Positions 56,526 to 64,000 of a DNA stretch of 64,000 nucleotides are shown here, in pieces (position 1 is the stretch's first letter; every line of letters begins with the position of its first letter). Made by a program: the position numbers and the translations under genes. The stretch covers positions 186,001 to 250,000 of the forward strand of contig CAUJHS010000090.1 of assembly GCA_963204915.1 (NCBI GenBank), read 5' to 3'. The stretch comes from Planctomycetota bacterium (GTDB lineage Bacteria > Planctomycetota > Planctomycetia > Pirellulales > Pirellulaceae). The notes beneath the pieces were generated by a model. That model was not told where the DNA came from. It made no database searches and worked only from the letters and a program-made list of their open reading frames with translations.

Positions 56526-56729
56526 AGACGCCGCGGTCTTTAGATCTGTGGACCGCCCAAATATTGGATATTGACATCCAATTTTAATTGCATTATCTTC
56601 AATTGATGAAAGGCTCGGCAAGAACGCCGCTCGCCTTACAACGCACTTTCCCGCCCTTTGTCGGTGGTTCGTGGAAACGCCCTCTCCAGTCGAATCACGA
56701 CGTCGCATTCCCAGCCTGGAATTGCATTC

Positions 56730-58070
56730 ATGACACTCGCCCGCTTACTTTCGGTCGCCGTCATAACGTTGGTGGCGTGGTTGTACGGATCCCTGCAAGC
56801 CGGCGCACAGATCGATTTTGAACGCGCTCCGATCAATTATCACGAACAGTCCTCGAACGACCCCATCGCACAACTTCAAAAGGCGTTGGATACAGGCGAG
56901 TCAAAACTTGAGTATGATGCTGAGCGAGGATACTTGCCGTCGCTCCTCAAACTGCTCGACATCCCGCAGGCATCGCAGATGCTGGTCTTCTCCAAGACGA
57001 GCTTTCAACTTCGCAAAATATCTCCGTTACGGCCGCGTGCGATTTATTTTAACGATGATAGCTACATTGGTTGGGTGCAACGCGGCGATGTAATTGAAAT
57101 CTCCACGGTGGATCCGCAGCTCGGCGCGGTTTTCTATACGCTTTCGCAAGAAGAGTCATCGGCGCCCCGTTTTGTTCGAGATCGCGGGCAGTGCATCGCC
57201 TGCCATGCTTCGTCGCGAACGCAAGGAGTTCCCGGCCATCTCGTGCGCTCGGTGTTTTCAGATCGCAGTGGTCAACCACAACTTGGATCCGGCACGTTCA
57301 CCACAGATCATCAGAGTCCGTTTGAGGAGCGCTGGGGCGGCTGGTATGTTTCCGGCGAGCATGGCGCTATGCGTCACATGGGAAACGTGGTGTCAGAAGA
57401 ACGCGATCGCCCGGAGGCCATCGATCGAGAGAAGGGCGCCAACGTGTTGGATCTCGCGCCTTTTGTGGATGTTGCGCCATACCTACAACCGACAAGCGAT
57501 ATCGTGGCCTTGATGGTATTGGAACACCAGACCCAAATGCATAATTATTTCACATTGGCCAACTATGAGGCGCGTAGCGCCGCACATTACGACGCGGTCA
57601 TGAACGAAGCATTCCAGCGCCCATCGGACCAAATCAGTGAGACGACGGAGCGACGAATCGCATCGGCGGGCGAAAAACTGCTGGAGTACCTTCTCTTTAG
57701 TGGCGAGTTCGCCCTCACATCGCCTGTGCATGGGACATCGAAGTTTGCCGAGGAGTTCGTCACGGAGGGGCCACGCGATTCTCAAGGACGATCGCTGCGC
57801 GACCTCGACCTGCAAACTCGTTTGTTCAAGCACCCATGCAGTTACTTGGTTTACTCGCCGGCATTCGACGGGCTTCCACAACCTGTTAAGGACTACGTGG
57901 CGAAACGGTTAAACCAAGTCTTGTCTGGCGAAGACCAAACACCCGCTTTTTCGCACTTGAGTCCCGATGATCGACGAAACATCCGGCAAATCTTGCAGGA
58001 AACCAAGCCAGGCTTCTTGCCGCAAAGTGCAGACTCTTCACCAACTCCCCAACCGGAAATCAGCGGCTAA
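56730..58070 (+). CDS. Secreted protein with one CxxCH heme-binding motif
   Basis: 446 aa from the ATG at 56730. Signal peptide MTLARLLSVAVITLVAWLYGSLQ. A single heme c motif CIACH at about residues 155-159. The flanking sequence (AIYFNDDSYIGWVQRGDVIEI; GGWYVSGEHGAMRHMGN) is not a classic cytochrome c fold; it resembles large planctomycete proteins whose heme domain lies inside a longer chain. The C-terminal part is helical with Pro-rich ends. Electron carrier or peroxidase roles are possible. A TTG at 56658 is an alternative start with no signal peptide. Confidence 0.78.
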   Translation: MTLARLLSVAVITLVAWLYGSLQAGAQIDFERAPINYHEQSSNDPIAQLQKALDTGESKLEYDAERGYLPSLLKLLDIPQASQMLVFSKTSFQLRKISPLRPRAIYFNDDSYIGWVQRGDVIEISTVDPQLGAVFYTLSQEESSAPRFVRDRGQCIACHASSRTQGVPGHLVRSVFSDRSGQPQLGSGTFTTDHQSPFEERWGGWYVSGEHGAMRHMGNVVSEERDRPEAIDREKGANVLDLAPFVDVAPYLQPTSDIVALMVLEHQTQMHNYFTLANYEARSAAHYDAVMNEAFQRPSDQISETTERRIASAGEKLLEYLLFSGEFALTSPVHGTSKFAEEFVTEGPRDSQGRSLRDLDLQTRLFKHPCSYLVYSPAFDGLPQPVKDYVAKRLNQVLSGEDQTPAFSHLSPDDRRNIRQILQETKPGFLPQSADSSPTPQPEISG

Positions 58071-58517
58071 ACACGAATCTCTTCGAATCGCCTGCCAGAA
58101 ACTTTGCGGCCAGGTATCGCCACATACAATTGTTTTGACAATCGCAATCCCTGACGTATCTTGCCGCCCAATTGGCCGTTGGCGCACGTTCTAACGTCTG
58201 CGCCGCTCGTCGTGGTTTTGCGGCCCGTGGTTGTAGTCGATCGCATGACGACGACATGGCGTGCTATATGCGAAATGCCTTTGGCGCCTTCTTTGACGAC
58301 GCCGTTCGAGAAAAATTTCGTCGCCAGTGGATAATGCGGCGATGACGCGTCGGCCCTTGTGTCGATGATGGTTGCACAACGGGACGGATTCCCCTTGTGG
58401 AACGGACTCCATCATTGAGGCTTTCGGGCCTCCTCCACGTAGCACCTGTCCAGCGGCGATGCGCGTATAGGATTCGCGCACCTGCGGGCTGGAAGCATCT
58501 ATCTAAGGAGTTTGATG
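58071..58517. other. Intergenic region with promoter for the barrel gene
   Basis: 447 bases. A 96-codon frame on the - strand looks random (Arg-rich). It contains a strong promoter at 58135-58162, giving a leader of about 350 bases to the barrel gene, long enough for regulation, though I see no known riboswitch pattern. Confidence 0.5.
58135..58162 (+). promoter_or_regulatory. Sigma70-type promoter
   Basis: TTGACA (58135-58140), 16-base spacer, TATCTT (58157-58162). The -35 is perfect and the -10 matches at 4/6 or better. Confidence 0.5.
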
Positions 58518-60014
58518 ATGCGTTCGTTCTTTAAGAAGTGTGGCGCCTACGCGCTCGGAGTCGCTTGCGTCGCCGGGTCTGCGTACGCACAGGAATTCCG
58601 CTCGCCTTCTTACCTGCCCCATTATGGACAGGGTCATTCCGCTTCGCGTTACGTTGCGGCGAATTCTCGGTCGGCGATTCTGCAGGAAGGCACCGAGGGG
58701 CCGAGCATCGCACCGGCTCAATCTCCCCTTCCTAATCCTTCGGCCGCAGCGACACCGTTAGCCCCTCAAGGGATTCATGGGGGTTATGGGTATTACGGCG
58801 AACACGCCCCTGGCATGACGAATGGCGCTTCACTCGGGCTGACCCACGACGCGCCGCCGCTTCCGGAGGCTGAGAGCTTTGGAACATGCGGGGATGGTAC
58901 CTGCAGCGACGTGGTGAGCAGCTACGGTACCGGGTGCCACCACCATTGCTGCTGGTTCGGTAGCGTTCGCGGTTTGATCATGACCCTCGATGATGAAAAC
59001 GAAACTTGGTACAACTACGACGACGTCAATCTCGAGAATCAGATTATCAGCTCACACGATGCGGACATGGACTGGGCCGGCGGCGTTGAAGCTCGCATTG
59101 GTCGTTGGTTCAACTGCGGTCAAAATGGTATTGAACTCATCTACTGGGGCATCTATAGCGGCCCAAGTGAAGCCAACGTCACCTTTGACGATGTGGTTGG
59201 AACACTAAACCATGTCTTCACTTTTAATTCGCTAAGCTACGACGACGGGCTCGGCGGCGGCGTGCAAGCAGTGGACTCTTGGTTCAACAATGCTCAACGT
59301 CAACGCTTGGTGCGCGACTGGGAATTTCACAACGTCGAGCTGAACTTGATAACGGGCCGCAACACATTCATGGGCGGCTGCGGCGCCAATGGCGCCGGTT
59401 GTGGCCCTTCGATGGGATCGAGCTACCTCGGCGACTGCGGTTGCGCCAGTCCACGATTAAATGTGGGTTGGTTGGCGGGCTTCCGCTACTTCCGCTTTGA
59501 TGAAAGCTTGCTGTTTTCGTCCGACCCGACGGACATGGTGTTCGACGGCGCCCCCGACGAACTTCACTATGCTTCCGATGTTGAAAACAACCTTTATGGT
59601 TTCCAACTTGGTGGCGACGCTGAATTCTTTATTACGCCGCGATTCAGCCTGTCAGGCGCTACGAAGATGGGCGTCTTCGAAAACTATATGCGTTTGCGTC
59701 AATTCGTCGGTGGCGCCAATGGCGCCGCTTGGGTGAACGACCCGGCCAGCCCGAACTTTGGCTTGCCGTACGACATCAACTCAAGTGATGATGAAATCGC
59801 ATTCCTCGGAGAACTGGACGCATCGGCGAACATCTATTTGACCAATAATCTTCGTCTGACCGGCGGTTACCGAGTAGTCGCCGCCAACGGCGTGGCTCGT
59901 GCAAACGGCCAACAACCGTACAATTTCGACGACCTCGTTGGCGCTCGGGACATCAACGATCGTGATACCATGGTCCTCCATGGCGCCTTCGGCGGCATCG
60001 AGTTCAATTATTAA
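58518..60014 (+). CDS. BBP7-like outer-membrane protein
   Basis: 498 aa. Signal peptide MRSFFKKCGAYALGVACVA. A spacer rich in Pro/Ala, then a short Cys-rich segment (CGDGTCSDVV, CHHHCCWFG) followed by beta strands with aromatic ends to the C-terminus, which finishes GAFGGIEFNY, the aromatic-terminal pattern of outer-membrane barrels. Planctomycete BBP7 proteins look like this. The AAGGAG at 58505-58510 gives 7 bases to the ATG at 58518 (4 to the ATG at 58515). A terminator follows at 60048. Confidence 0.82.
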   Translation: MRSFFKKCGAYALGVACVAGSAYAQEFRSPSYLPHYGQGHSASRYVAANSRSAILQEGTEGPSIAPAQSPLPNPSAAATPLAPQGIHGGYGYYGEHAPGMTNGASLGLTHDAPPLPEAESFGTCGDGTCSDVVSSYGTGCHHHCCWFGSVRGLIMTLDDENETWYNYDDVNLENQIISSHDADMDWAGGVEARIGRWFNCGQNGIELIYWGIYSGPSEANVTFDDVVGTLNHVFTFNSLSYDDGLGGGVQAVDSWFNNAQRQRLVRDWEFHNVELNLITGRNTFMGGCGANGAGCGPSMGSSYLGDCGCASPRLNVGWLAGFRYFRFDESLLFSSDPTDMVFDGAPDELHYASDVENNLYGFQLGGDAEFFITPRFSLSGATKMGVFENYMRLRQFVGGANGAAWVNDPASPNFGLPYDINSSDDEIAFLGELDASANIYLTNNLRLTGGYRVVAANGVARANGQQPYNFDDLVGARDINDRDTMVLHGAFGGIEFNY

Positions 60015-60047
60015 TCAACGGAAATCGAAAAATCTTCCCCCTAGCTA

Positions 60048-60095
60048 AAACGCCTCCGGCGCCTGACAACGGCGTCGGAGGCGTTTACTTTTTCC
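60048..60095. terminator. Strong terminator between convergent genes
   Basis: A 16-bp stem with one G-T pair: arms 60048-60063 (AAACGCCTCCG...) and 60071-60086, 7-base loop, then ACTTTTTCCC on the + strand. Confidence 0.85.
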
Positions 60096-60105
60096 CAGCA
60101 AAAGC

Positions 60106-61488
60106 TCAATCCTTTTGCGTTACCATCGCAACCAACCGATCCATGTCACGGCCTAAGCTCGAGGCTGTTTCCCTTGCATGTTCAAGGCGGTCGCTGCGCG
60201 TCGACTGCAAATGGTCTTCCAATGTTTTCCAATGCTGTTGCGTCAAACGAGCGGCGTTTACCTCGTCATCTTCAGGACTGGCGACCGCGCGTTGTAGGCT
60301 ACGAGCCACAGCGGCGAAATCATCTGCCATGCGCGCAACGTCTCGGTTTCGATCACCCACATCGCGATGAACGTCTTCAGCCAGGTGATCCGCCTGACGT
60401 GCGATGCTTTCCGCGAGACTTCGCAATTGCTCCCGAGTGGCAACGACCGGAGGATTGATCTTCAATTCGCGGTGCAATTCCGTATCGATAGCTCGGATAC
60501 GTCGACTAAGCCGCTCTAGGTGACGACTGGTTTCAGGCAATTGTTGCGCCGTCGCCAAAAGTCGATGCCAAGACTGGTCAAATTCGCTATATTCTTCCAC
60601 CACCGTCGAATAGGCCGCGCCTCGTGTAACGGCCTCCTCGAGATCCGATGCTAACCGACGGACGCGGTCTGCTCTTCGACGAACAACCTCAAACTGCGGG
60701 GTGTCCTTTGATTCAAGTTCGGTATCTTCGAGCAAATGCCCTGTCGCGTCCGCCAACTGACGCGCAAGTGCGGCTACACGCATACGGTCGTAGATCGGCC
60801 GATCGCCCACTCGTAGTAGTTGGTGCAAGGTATTGTCGAATTGAGTGATGTTTGACACTTCCTGACGAAGCCACGGAGCGTTCAAGTAATTGTGCTGCGC
60901 CAGTTCGTGGACGAGTTGGTGCCAAGAATCGTCAAATGTGGAAAACTGATCGTGCAACTGGGCGTTCCCTGACCGCTCGTGGGTGCGTTGATGAAATTGC
61001 TCTGCCGCCGCAATGGTCTCATCAACGTGTTGACGCAAGTGTTCATGTTTCGACTGATAGACGCCGTACCGAATGTCTCGCAAGTCGCTTGTTATGTTTC
61101 GCGTCAAACTGTCTAGCTGCGCGTGGAAGGCGCCGCCCAACGGCGTTGGCGGTGGAGGGTTCTGCGTTGGCGTTGCTCCGCCTTGCACTTTCACGCGCGC
61201 CTGAATTCCAAAGGGAAGTTGGACCTGGTAGTCGCCGGGCGGGATCGAGGAATCTTCCAGGTTTAGTTGAAAACCTGGACCTCCGCCCTGATTGATCGAA
61301 CCTCGTCGCTTTTCGTAGGTCGTTTCCTGTTGACCGCGCCAATCCTCATACCGCTGTTGTTGGCGCGAACGCATTTGTTCCAGTTGCTGGCGGTATTGTT
61401 CCCACGCTGTTTGGGCAGGCGCGGGGTTTGCAAGCAGACACACTCCCAAAATTCCAAGGGATAATTGCACCGGCCATCGGCGAACCAT
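60106..61488 (-). CDS. Secreted helical-repeat protein
   Basis: 460 aa. Signal peptide MVRRWPVQLSLGILGVCLL, a Gln/Arg-rich segment, a Pro-rich spacer near 110, then about 340 residues of helices. Repeats with a Trp or His core recur: FDDSWHQLVHEL, FDNTLHQLLRV, FDQSWHRLLATA, and HWKTLEDHL, at roughly 60-120 residue spacing. No enzyme motif. GGAAGGATC precedes the ATG at 61488. Possibly a four-helix scaffold in the envelope. Family unknown. Confidence 0.75.
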   Translation of the reverse strand: MVRRWPVQLSLGILGVCLLANPAPAQTAWEQYRQQLEQMRSRQQQRYEDWRGQQETTYEKRRGSINQGGGPGFQLNLEDSSIPPGDYQVQLPFGIQARVKVQGGATPTQNPPPPTPLGGAFHAQLDSLTRNITSDLRDIRYGVYQSKHEHLRQHVDETIAAAEQFHQRTHERSGNAQLHDQFSTFDDSWHQLVHELAQHNYLNAPWLRQEVSNITQFDNTLHQLLRVGDRPIYDRMRVAALARQLADATGHLLEDTELESKDTPQFEVVRRRADRVRRLASDLEEAVTRGAAYSTVVEEYSEFDQSWHRLLATAQQLPETSRHLERLSRRIRAIDTELHRELKINPPVVATREQLRSLAESIARQADHLAEDVHRDVGDRNRDVARMADDFAAVARSLQRAVASPEDDEVNAARLTQQHWKTLEDHLQSTRSDRLEHARETASSLGRDMDRLVAMVTQKD

Positions 61489-61584
61489 GATCCTTCCTCC
61501 TCGTTAGGCGCCAAGTGACATTCGCCCTAAAGGCCATGCAGCACATTTTGCGCCGTCAAAGGAATGCGAAAGTGCAATCTCGCC

Positions 61585-61617
61585 AATAGAAAAGCCGGCG
61601 GTCGGAGACCTCCGGCT
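61585..61617 (-). terminator. Terminator after the Gfo/Idh/MocA gene
   Basis: On the - strand the hairpin AGCCGG/CCGGCT with an inner GGTC/GACC stem and one mismatch (arms 61612-61617 and 61593-61598) is followed by TTTTCT. Confidence 0.65.
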
Positions 61618-61650
61618 AAGAAGGATAGAACGAAGAGTTCGCCGGTAGCC

Positions 61651-62943
61651 CTAAATAGTGGGCTCCCAACCGGGCGCATATTCGCGCTGCCAGAGTTTCA
61701 TCGCGTCATCGTCGTCCTGAATATGGCCGGTCTGTGGATCACATTTGAGTGAGCGCCCCGTGCGATAGGCAATATTGCCCAAATGGCAAAGAAGCGTGCT
61801 CTTATGGCCTTCCGCGATTTCGGCGTTAAGTTCTAATGGTTTGTCATTGCGGATGGCGGCTACAAAATTCGCAAAATGCTCCGCCTCTCCGACTCCGCCG
61901 CCTTTGACTTCCTTGATCAATTTATTGCGTTCATCGTAAATGGCATGATCGCCATCGCCTCCCAACTCCAGCGAGCCTTTCTCGCCATAGAAACTCACAA
62001 AACCGCGGTCGGTTTCATGTCGATTGCAACTCAAGCCCTGCCACGAAATCTGCTTCTCATCGGGAAACTCAAACACCGCTAAGTGCGTATCCGGCGTTTC
62101 TTGCTCATCGTCAAAGCGATAGCGCCCGCCGCTCGAGGTAACGCGAATCGGATAATCCGCCTGAAGCCCCCAACGGCAGATGTCCAGGGCATGAACGCCG
62201 TTATTCCCTAGCTCGCCATTTCCCCAATGCCAAAACCAATGCCAATTATAGTGCAAGATATTGTCGACAAACGGCTTGCGAGGCGCGGGCCCCTGCCAGA
62301 GTTCGTAATCAAGGTAAGCGGGGACCGGCGCCGATTTGCCCTTCGGAATGGGCCCTCGCGCGTTGTTGTAATAACTTCGCGAACAATAAACACGGCCGAT
62401 CACGCCTTCATGTAGCGCCTGAATAGCCTGTTGAGTTTGCTCGGCGCTGCGGCGTTGGTTGCCCATTTGCACGGCGCGTTTGTACTTGCGGGCCGCCTCG
62501 ATCATCAATTCGCCCTCGCGCGGATTGTGACTGCATGGCTTCTCGACATATACGTGTTTTCCGGCTTTACACGCAAGAATAGTGGCCGGGGCGTGCCAAT
62601 GATTCGGCGCTGCACAAGTCAATGCATCAACGTCTTTATCGTCGAGAATCCGGCGAAAGTCCGTGATCGCTTCCGGCGCCTTCCCCGAAATATTGGACAC
62701 GCTTTGCGCTACCGAGCCCGCACGGTTCTTGTCCACATCGCAAACATACTTCACCTCAACGCCTGGCAATTTGGCGAACCCAAGCGCGTGCGCCTGCCCA
62801 CGGCTTAAACCCATAACGCCGACCACAACACGCTCGTTAGGCGAATCAGCAGCGCGCGACACTTGCGACGCTAAGGCGAGCATCGCCGCACTACCCGCTG
62901 CGGAGGTTTCGAGAAAACGACGTCGATTCATATTCGCAGGCAT
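61651..62943 (-). CDS. Tat-exported Gfo/Idh/MocA oxidoreductase
   Basis: 431 aa from the ATG at 62943, preceded by GGGAGT; 62931 is an alternative. Tat motif NRRRFLETSA. Rossmann fold: VVVGVMGLSRGQAHALGF, then VKYVCDVD, and the EKP motif in GKHVYVEKPCSHN of the NAD(P)-binding domain. The C-terminal domain has GGRYRFDDEQETPDTHLAVFE-like strands (GGRYRF, THLAVFEF) and GNNGVHALDICRWGL with the catalytic His. The substrate is probably a sugar or its acid; unknown. Divergent from the right-edge gene. Confidence 0.92.
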   Translation of the reverse strand: MPANMNRRRFLETSAAGSAAMLALASQVSRAADSPNERVVVGVMGLSRGQAHALGFAKLPGVEVKYVCDVDKNRAGSVAQSVSNISGKAPEAITDFRRILDDKDVDALTCAAPNHWHAPATILACKAGKHVYVEKPCSHNPREGELMIEAARKYKRAVQMGNQRRSAEQTQQAIQALHEGVIGRVYCSRSYYNNARGPIPKGKSAPVPAYLDYELWQGPAPRKPFVDNILHYNWHWFWHWGNGELGNNGVHALDICRWGLQADYPIRVTSSGGRYRFDDEQETPDTHLAVFEFPDEKQISWQGLSCNRHETDRGFVSFYGEKGSLELGGDGDHAIYDERNKLIKEVKGGGVGEAEHFANFVAAIRNDKPLELNAEIAEGHKSTLLCHLGNIAYRTGRSLKCDPQTGHIQDDDDAMKLWQREYAPGWEPTI

Positions 62944-63198
62944 CAACACAACTCCCAAAAATGACTGAATCGGAAACGAGGCGCCAAGCACGTCGTATTC
63001 CGGAAACACAATTCCATCCTGTGATGCCAAGATTACCAGAGCCGTGGGCCGATTTCAAACGCCGGCGCTTCAACGCTTCAACCGTCGCAAGAGTTCGGAC
63101 ATTGCGGCCCGCGAGGTGCATACCGATAATGGAAATGAGGCGATGTGGTGTTTGAGATGACCGCCTCGTGATTTCCTTTGGTCGAGAGTACGCTTGGT

Positions 63199-64000
63199 AT
63201 GTCGATCTTGTGCCGTTGCCTGTCGTGCGACGCAACATTCAAAGTCGATGAGAAGTATGCAGGCCGCAAAGCCAAGTGCCCAGGATGCGCCGCTGTAATC
63301 AACATTCCAACCGCCGAACCGGCTACCAAAGAGGGCGGCGATCAGCGCGACGAGTCGCGCGTCCCGCCAAGGGCGAAGCCGGCGCCAAAACGTAAACCGC
63401 CGATTGTCGCCATCTCTCAAACAGCACCGCCCGCGGATTTCCCGGTTCCCACAGCTCCGATGGAAGCGCCGTCCCAGCAGGCCTCTTCAGAAAATTCGAC
63501 GACTCTCCCGGCAGAACCAGAAAAAGATCCTCGAAATGCGCCAGCGGATTCTCTCGCAGCGATTACCGTTGACACCCGCACAGTTCGATCCTCAAAAAAG
63601 ATAAACCGCAAACAACCGAAGGCCGCAAAGCCATTTCCAATCTGGCTGGTTTGGGGAAGTATCGCCACAGTCGCCTTGCTTGCCTTGGGTGGCGGAATAC
63701 TCACAGTTCTGCGTCATCCCGGCAATGGCGAACGCCATTCGCTCGATGAACTTTCCATGGCGAGTCTCGTGTTGGATTGGCCGGAAGCGGACCGCCGTGA
63801 AGCCCTGATTCGCATTGATGGAAAGAAACGTACTTTGGCTGATAATGGGCAACTTGTATTCCATCTTGCTTCGGGAAAACACCAAGTCTGGTTACAACGT
63901 CGAGGATATGAGCCAATCGAAACGTCATTCTCGCTTGCTCCTGGCGAAGTCCATCGTTATGTTCCCGCGTGGAAGAAACTATCGTCGTCAGTAAACGAGC
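63199..64000 (+). CDS. Zinc-ribbon membrane protein with PEGA-like domain, cut at window end
   Basis: The frame is open from the ATG at 63199 to the end of the window with no stop (267 codons). A zinc ribbon at residues 5-30 (CRCLSCD, then CPGCAAV), a Pro/Ala-rich spacer to about 140, a membrane helix at about 146-170 (PIWLVWGSIATVALLALGGG), then a beta-rich segment (LIRIDGKKRTLADNG; LASGKHQVWLQRRGYEPIE) that looks like a PEGA domain. The architecture parallels the gene at the left edge. The role is unknown. Confidence 0.8.
   Translation, partial: MSILCRCLSCDATFKVDEKYAGRKAKCPGCAAVINIPTAEPATKEGGDQRDESRVPPRAKPAPKRKPPIVAISQTAPPADFPVPTAPMEAPSQQASSENSTTLPAEPEKDPRNAPADSLAAITVDTRTVRSSKKINRKQPKAAKPFPIWLVWGSIATVALLALGGGILTVLRHPGNGERHSLDELSMASLVLDWPEADRREALIRIDGKKRTLADNGQLVFHLASGKHQVWLQRRGYEPIETSFSLAPGEVHRYVPAWKKLSSSVNE

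Noticed and set aside
58191-58481. 96-codon - strand frame in the intergenic region
   Set aside because: Arg-rich, no ribosome site, and it sits in the leader of the barrel gene.
62961-63155. 64-codon + strand frame in the divergent promoter region
   Set aside because: No ribosome site and low-complexity Arg content; more likely promoter DNA.
1-64000. tRNA, rRNA, insertion sequences, integrases
   Set aside because: I looked for tRNA T-arm patterns, transposase and integrase motifs and found none convincing.

Overview
The window reads as chromosomal DNA of a planctomycete, probably of the Pirellulales type. This is an inference from gene families that cluster in that phylum: a Tat-exported DUF1501 protein, Tat-exported Gfo/Idh/MocA and sugar-isomerase proteins, a BBP7-like outer-membrane protein, an HTTM membrane protein, zinc-ribbon/membrane proteins at both window edges, PQQ-like propellers and a Ser/Thr kinase. 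There are no rRNA or tRNA genes, insertion sequences, prophages or CRISPR arrays that I can see. TTG and GTG starts appear to be used for several genes.

Layout. 1-6.5 kb: the end of a Ser/Pro-rich membrane protein, a FAAH-like amidase, guaA and an S41 processing protease. 6.9-9.6 kb: thyA overlapping folA, where folA is fused in frame to a CaMKII association (hub) domain, then epmA. 9.9-14.5 kb: two secreted amidohydrolase-like proteins, partly lacking metal ligands. 14.6-19.3 kb: a sugar-type ABC permease and ATPase pair without a binding protein, and an ABC-2 type permease. 19.5-25.7 kb: a Tyr-rich secreted protein, an RraA-like protein overlapping DUF1501, a small hypothetical, an HTTM pair and a TIM-barrel isomerase. 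25.8-35 kb: tyrS, then PilM followed by two large single-pass proteins with Tyr/Gly-rich repeats. 35.6-40.2 kb: an HscC-type Hsp70, an uncharacterised membrane protein and a DjlC-like J protein. 40.4-45.5 kb: a small secreted protein, DUF362 plus an alpha/alpha-toroid protein, FHA-EAL and tandem PilZ proteins, and a peroxiredoxin. 45.6-49.9 kb: galM, an ECF sigma/membrane regulator/PDZ cluster and a small membrane protein. 50-58 kb: a YheT-like hydrolase, a PQQ-like propeller, a cNMP-domain kinase, a zinc-ribbon coiled-coil protein, glycerate kinase and a CxxCH protein. 58.5-64 kb: a BBP7-like barrel, a secreted helical-repeat protein, a Gfo/Idh/MocA protein and a zinc-ribbon/PEGA-like protein cut by the window end.

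Likely functional groups are nucleotide and folate metabolism (guaA, thyA, folA), translation (tyrS, epmA), a PilM-based envelope assembly, an HscC chaperone set, a c-di-GMP pair (FHA-EAL with PilZ-PilZ), and an ECF sigma locus. The most unusual element is the dihydrofolate reductase to CaMKII-hub fusion. The PilM and Tyr/Gly-rich cluster and the HscC/J-protein cluster are the next best candidates for little-described systems.
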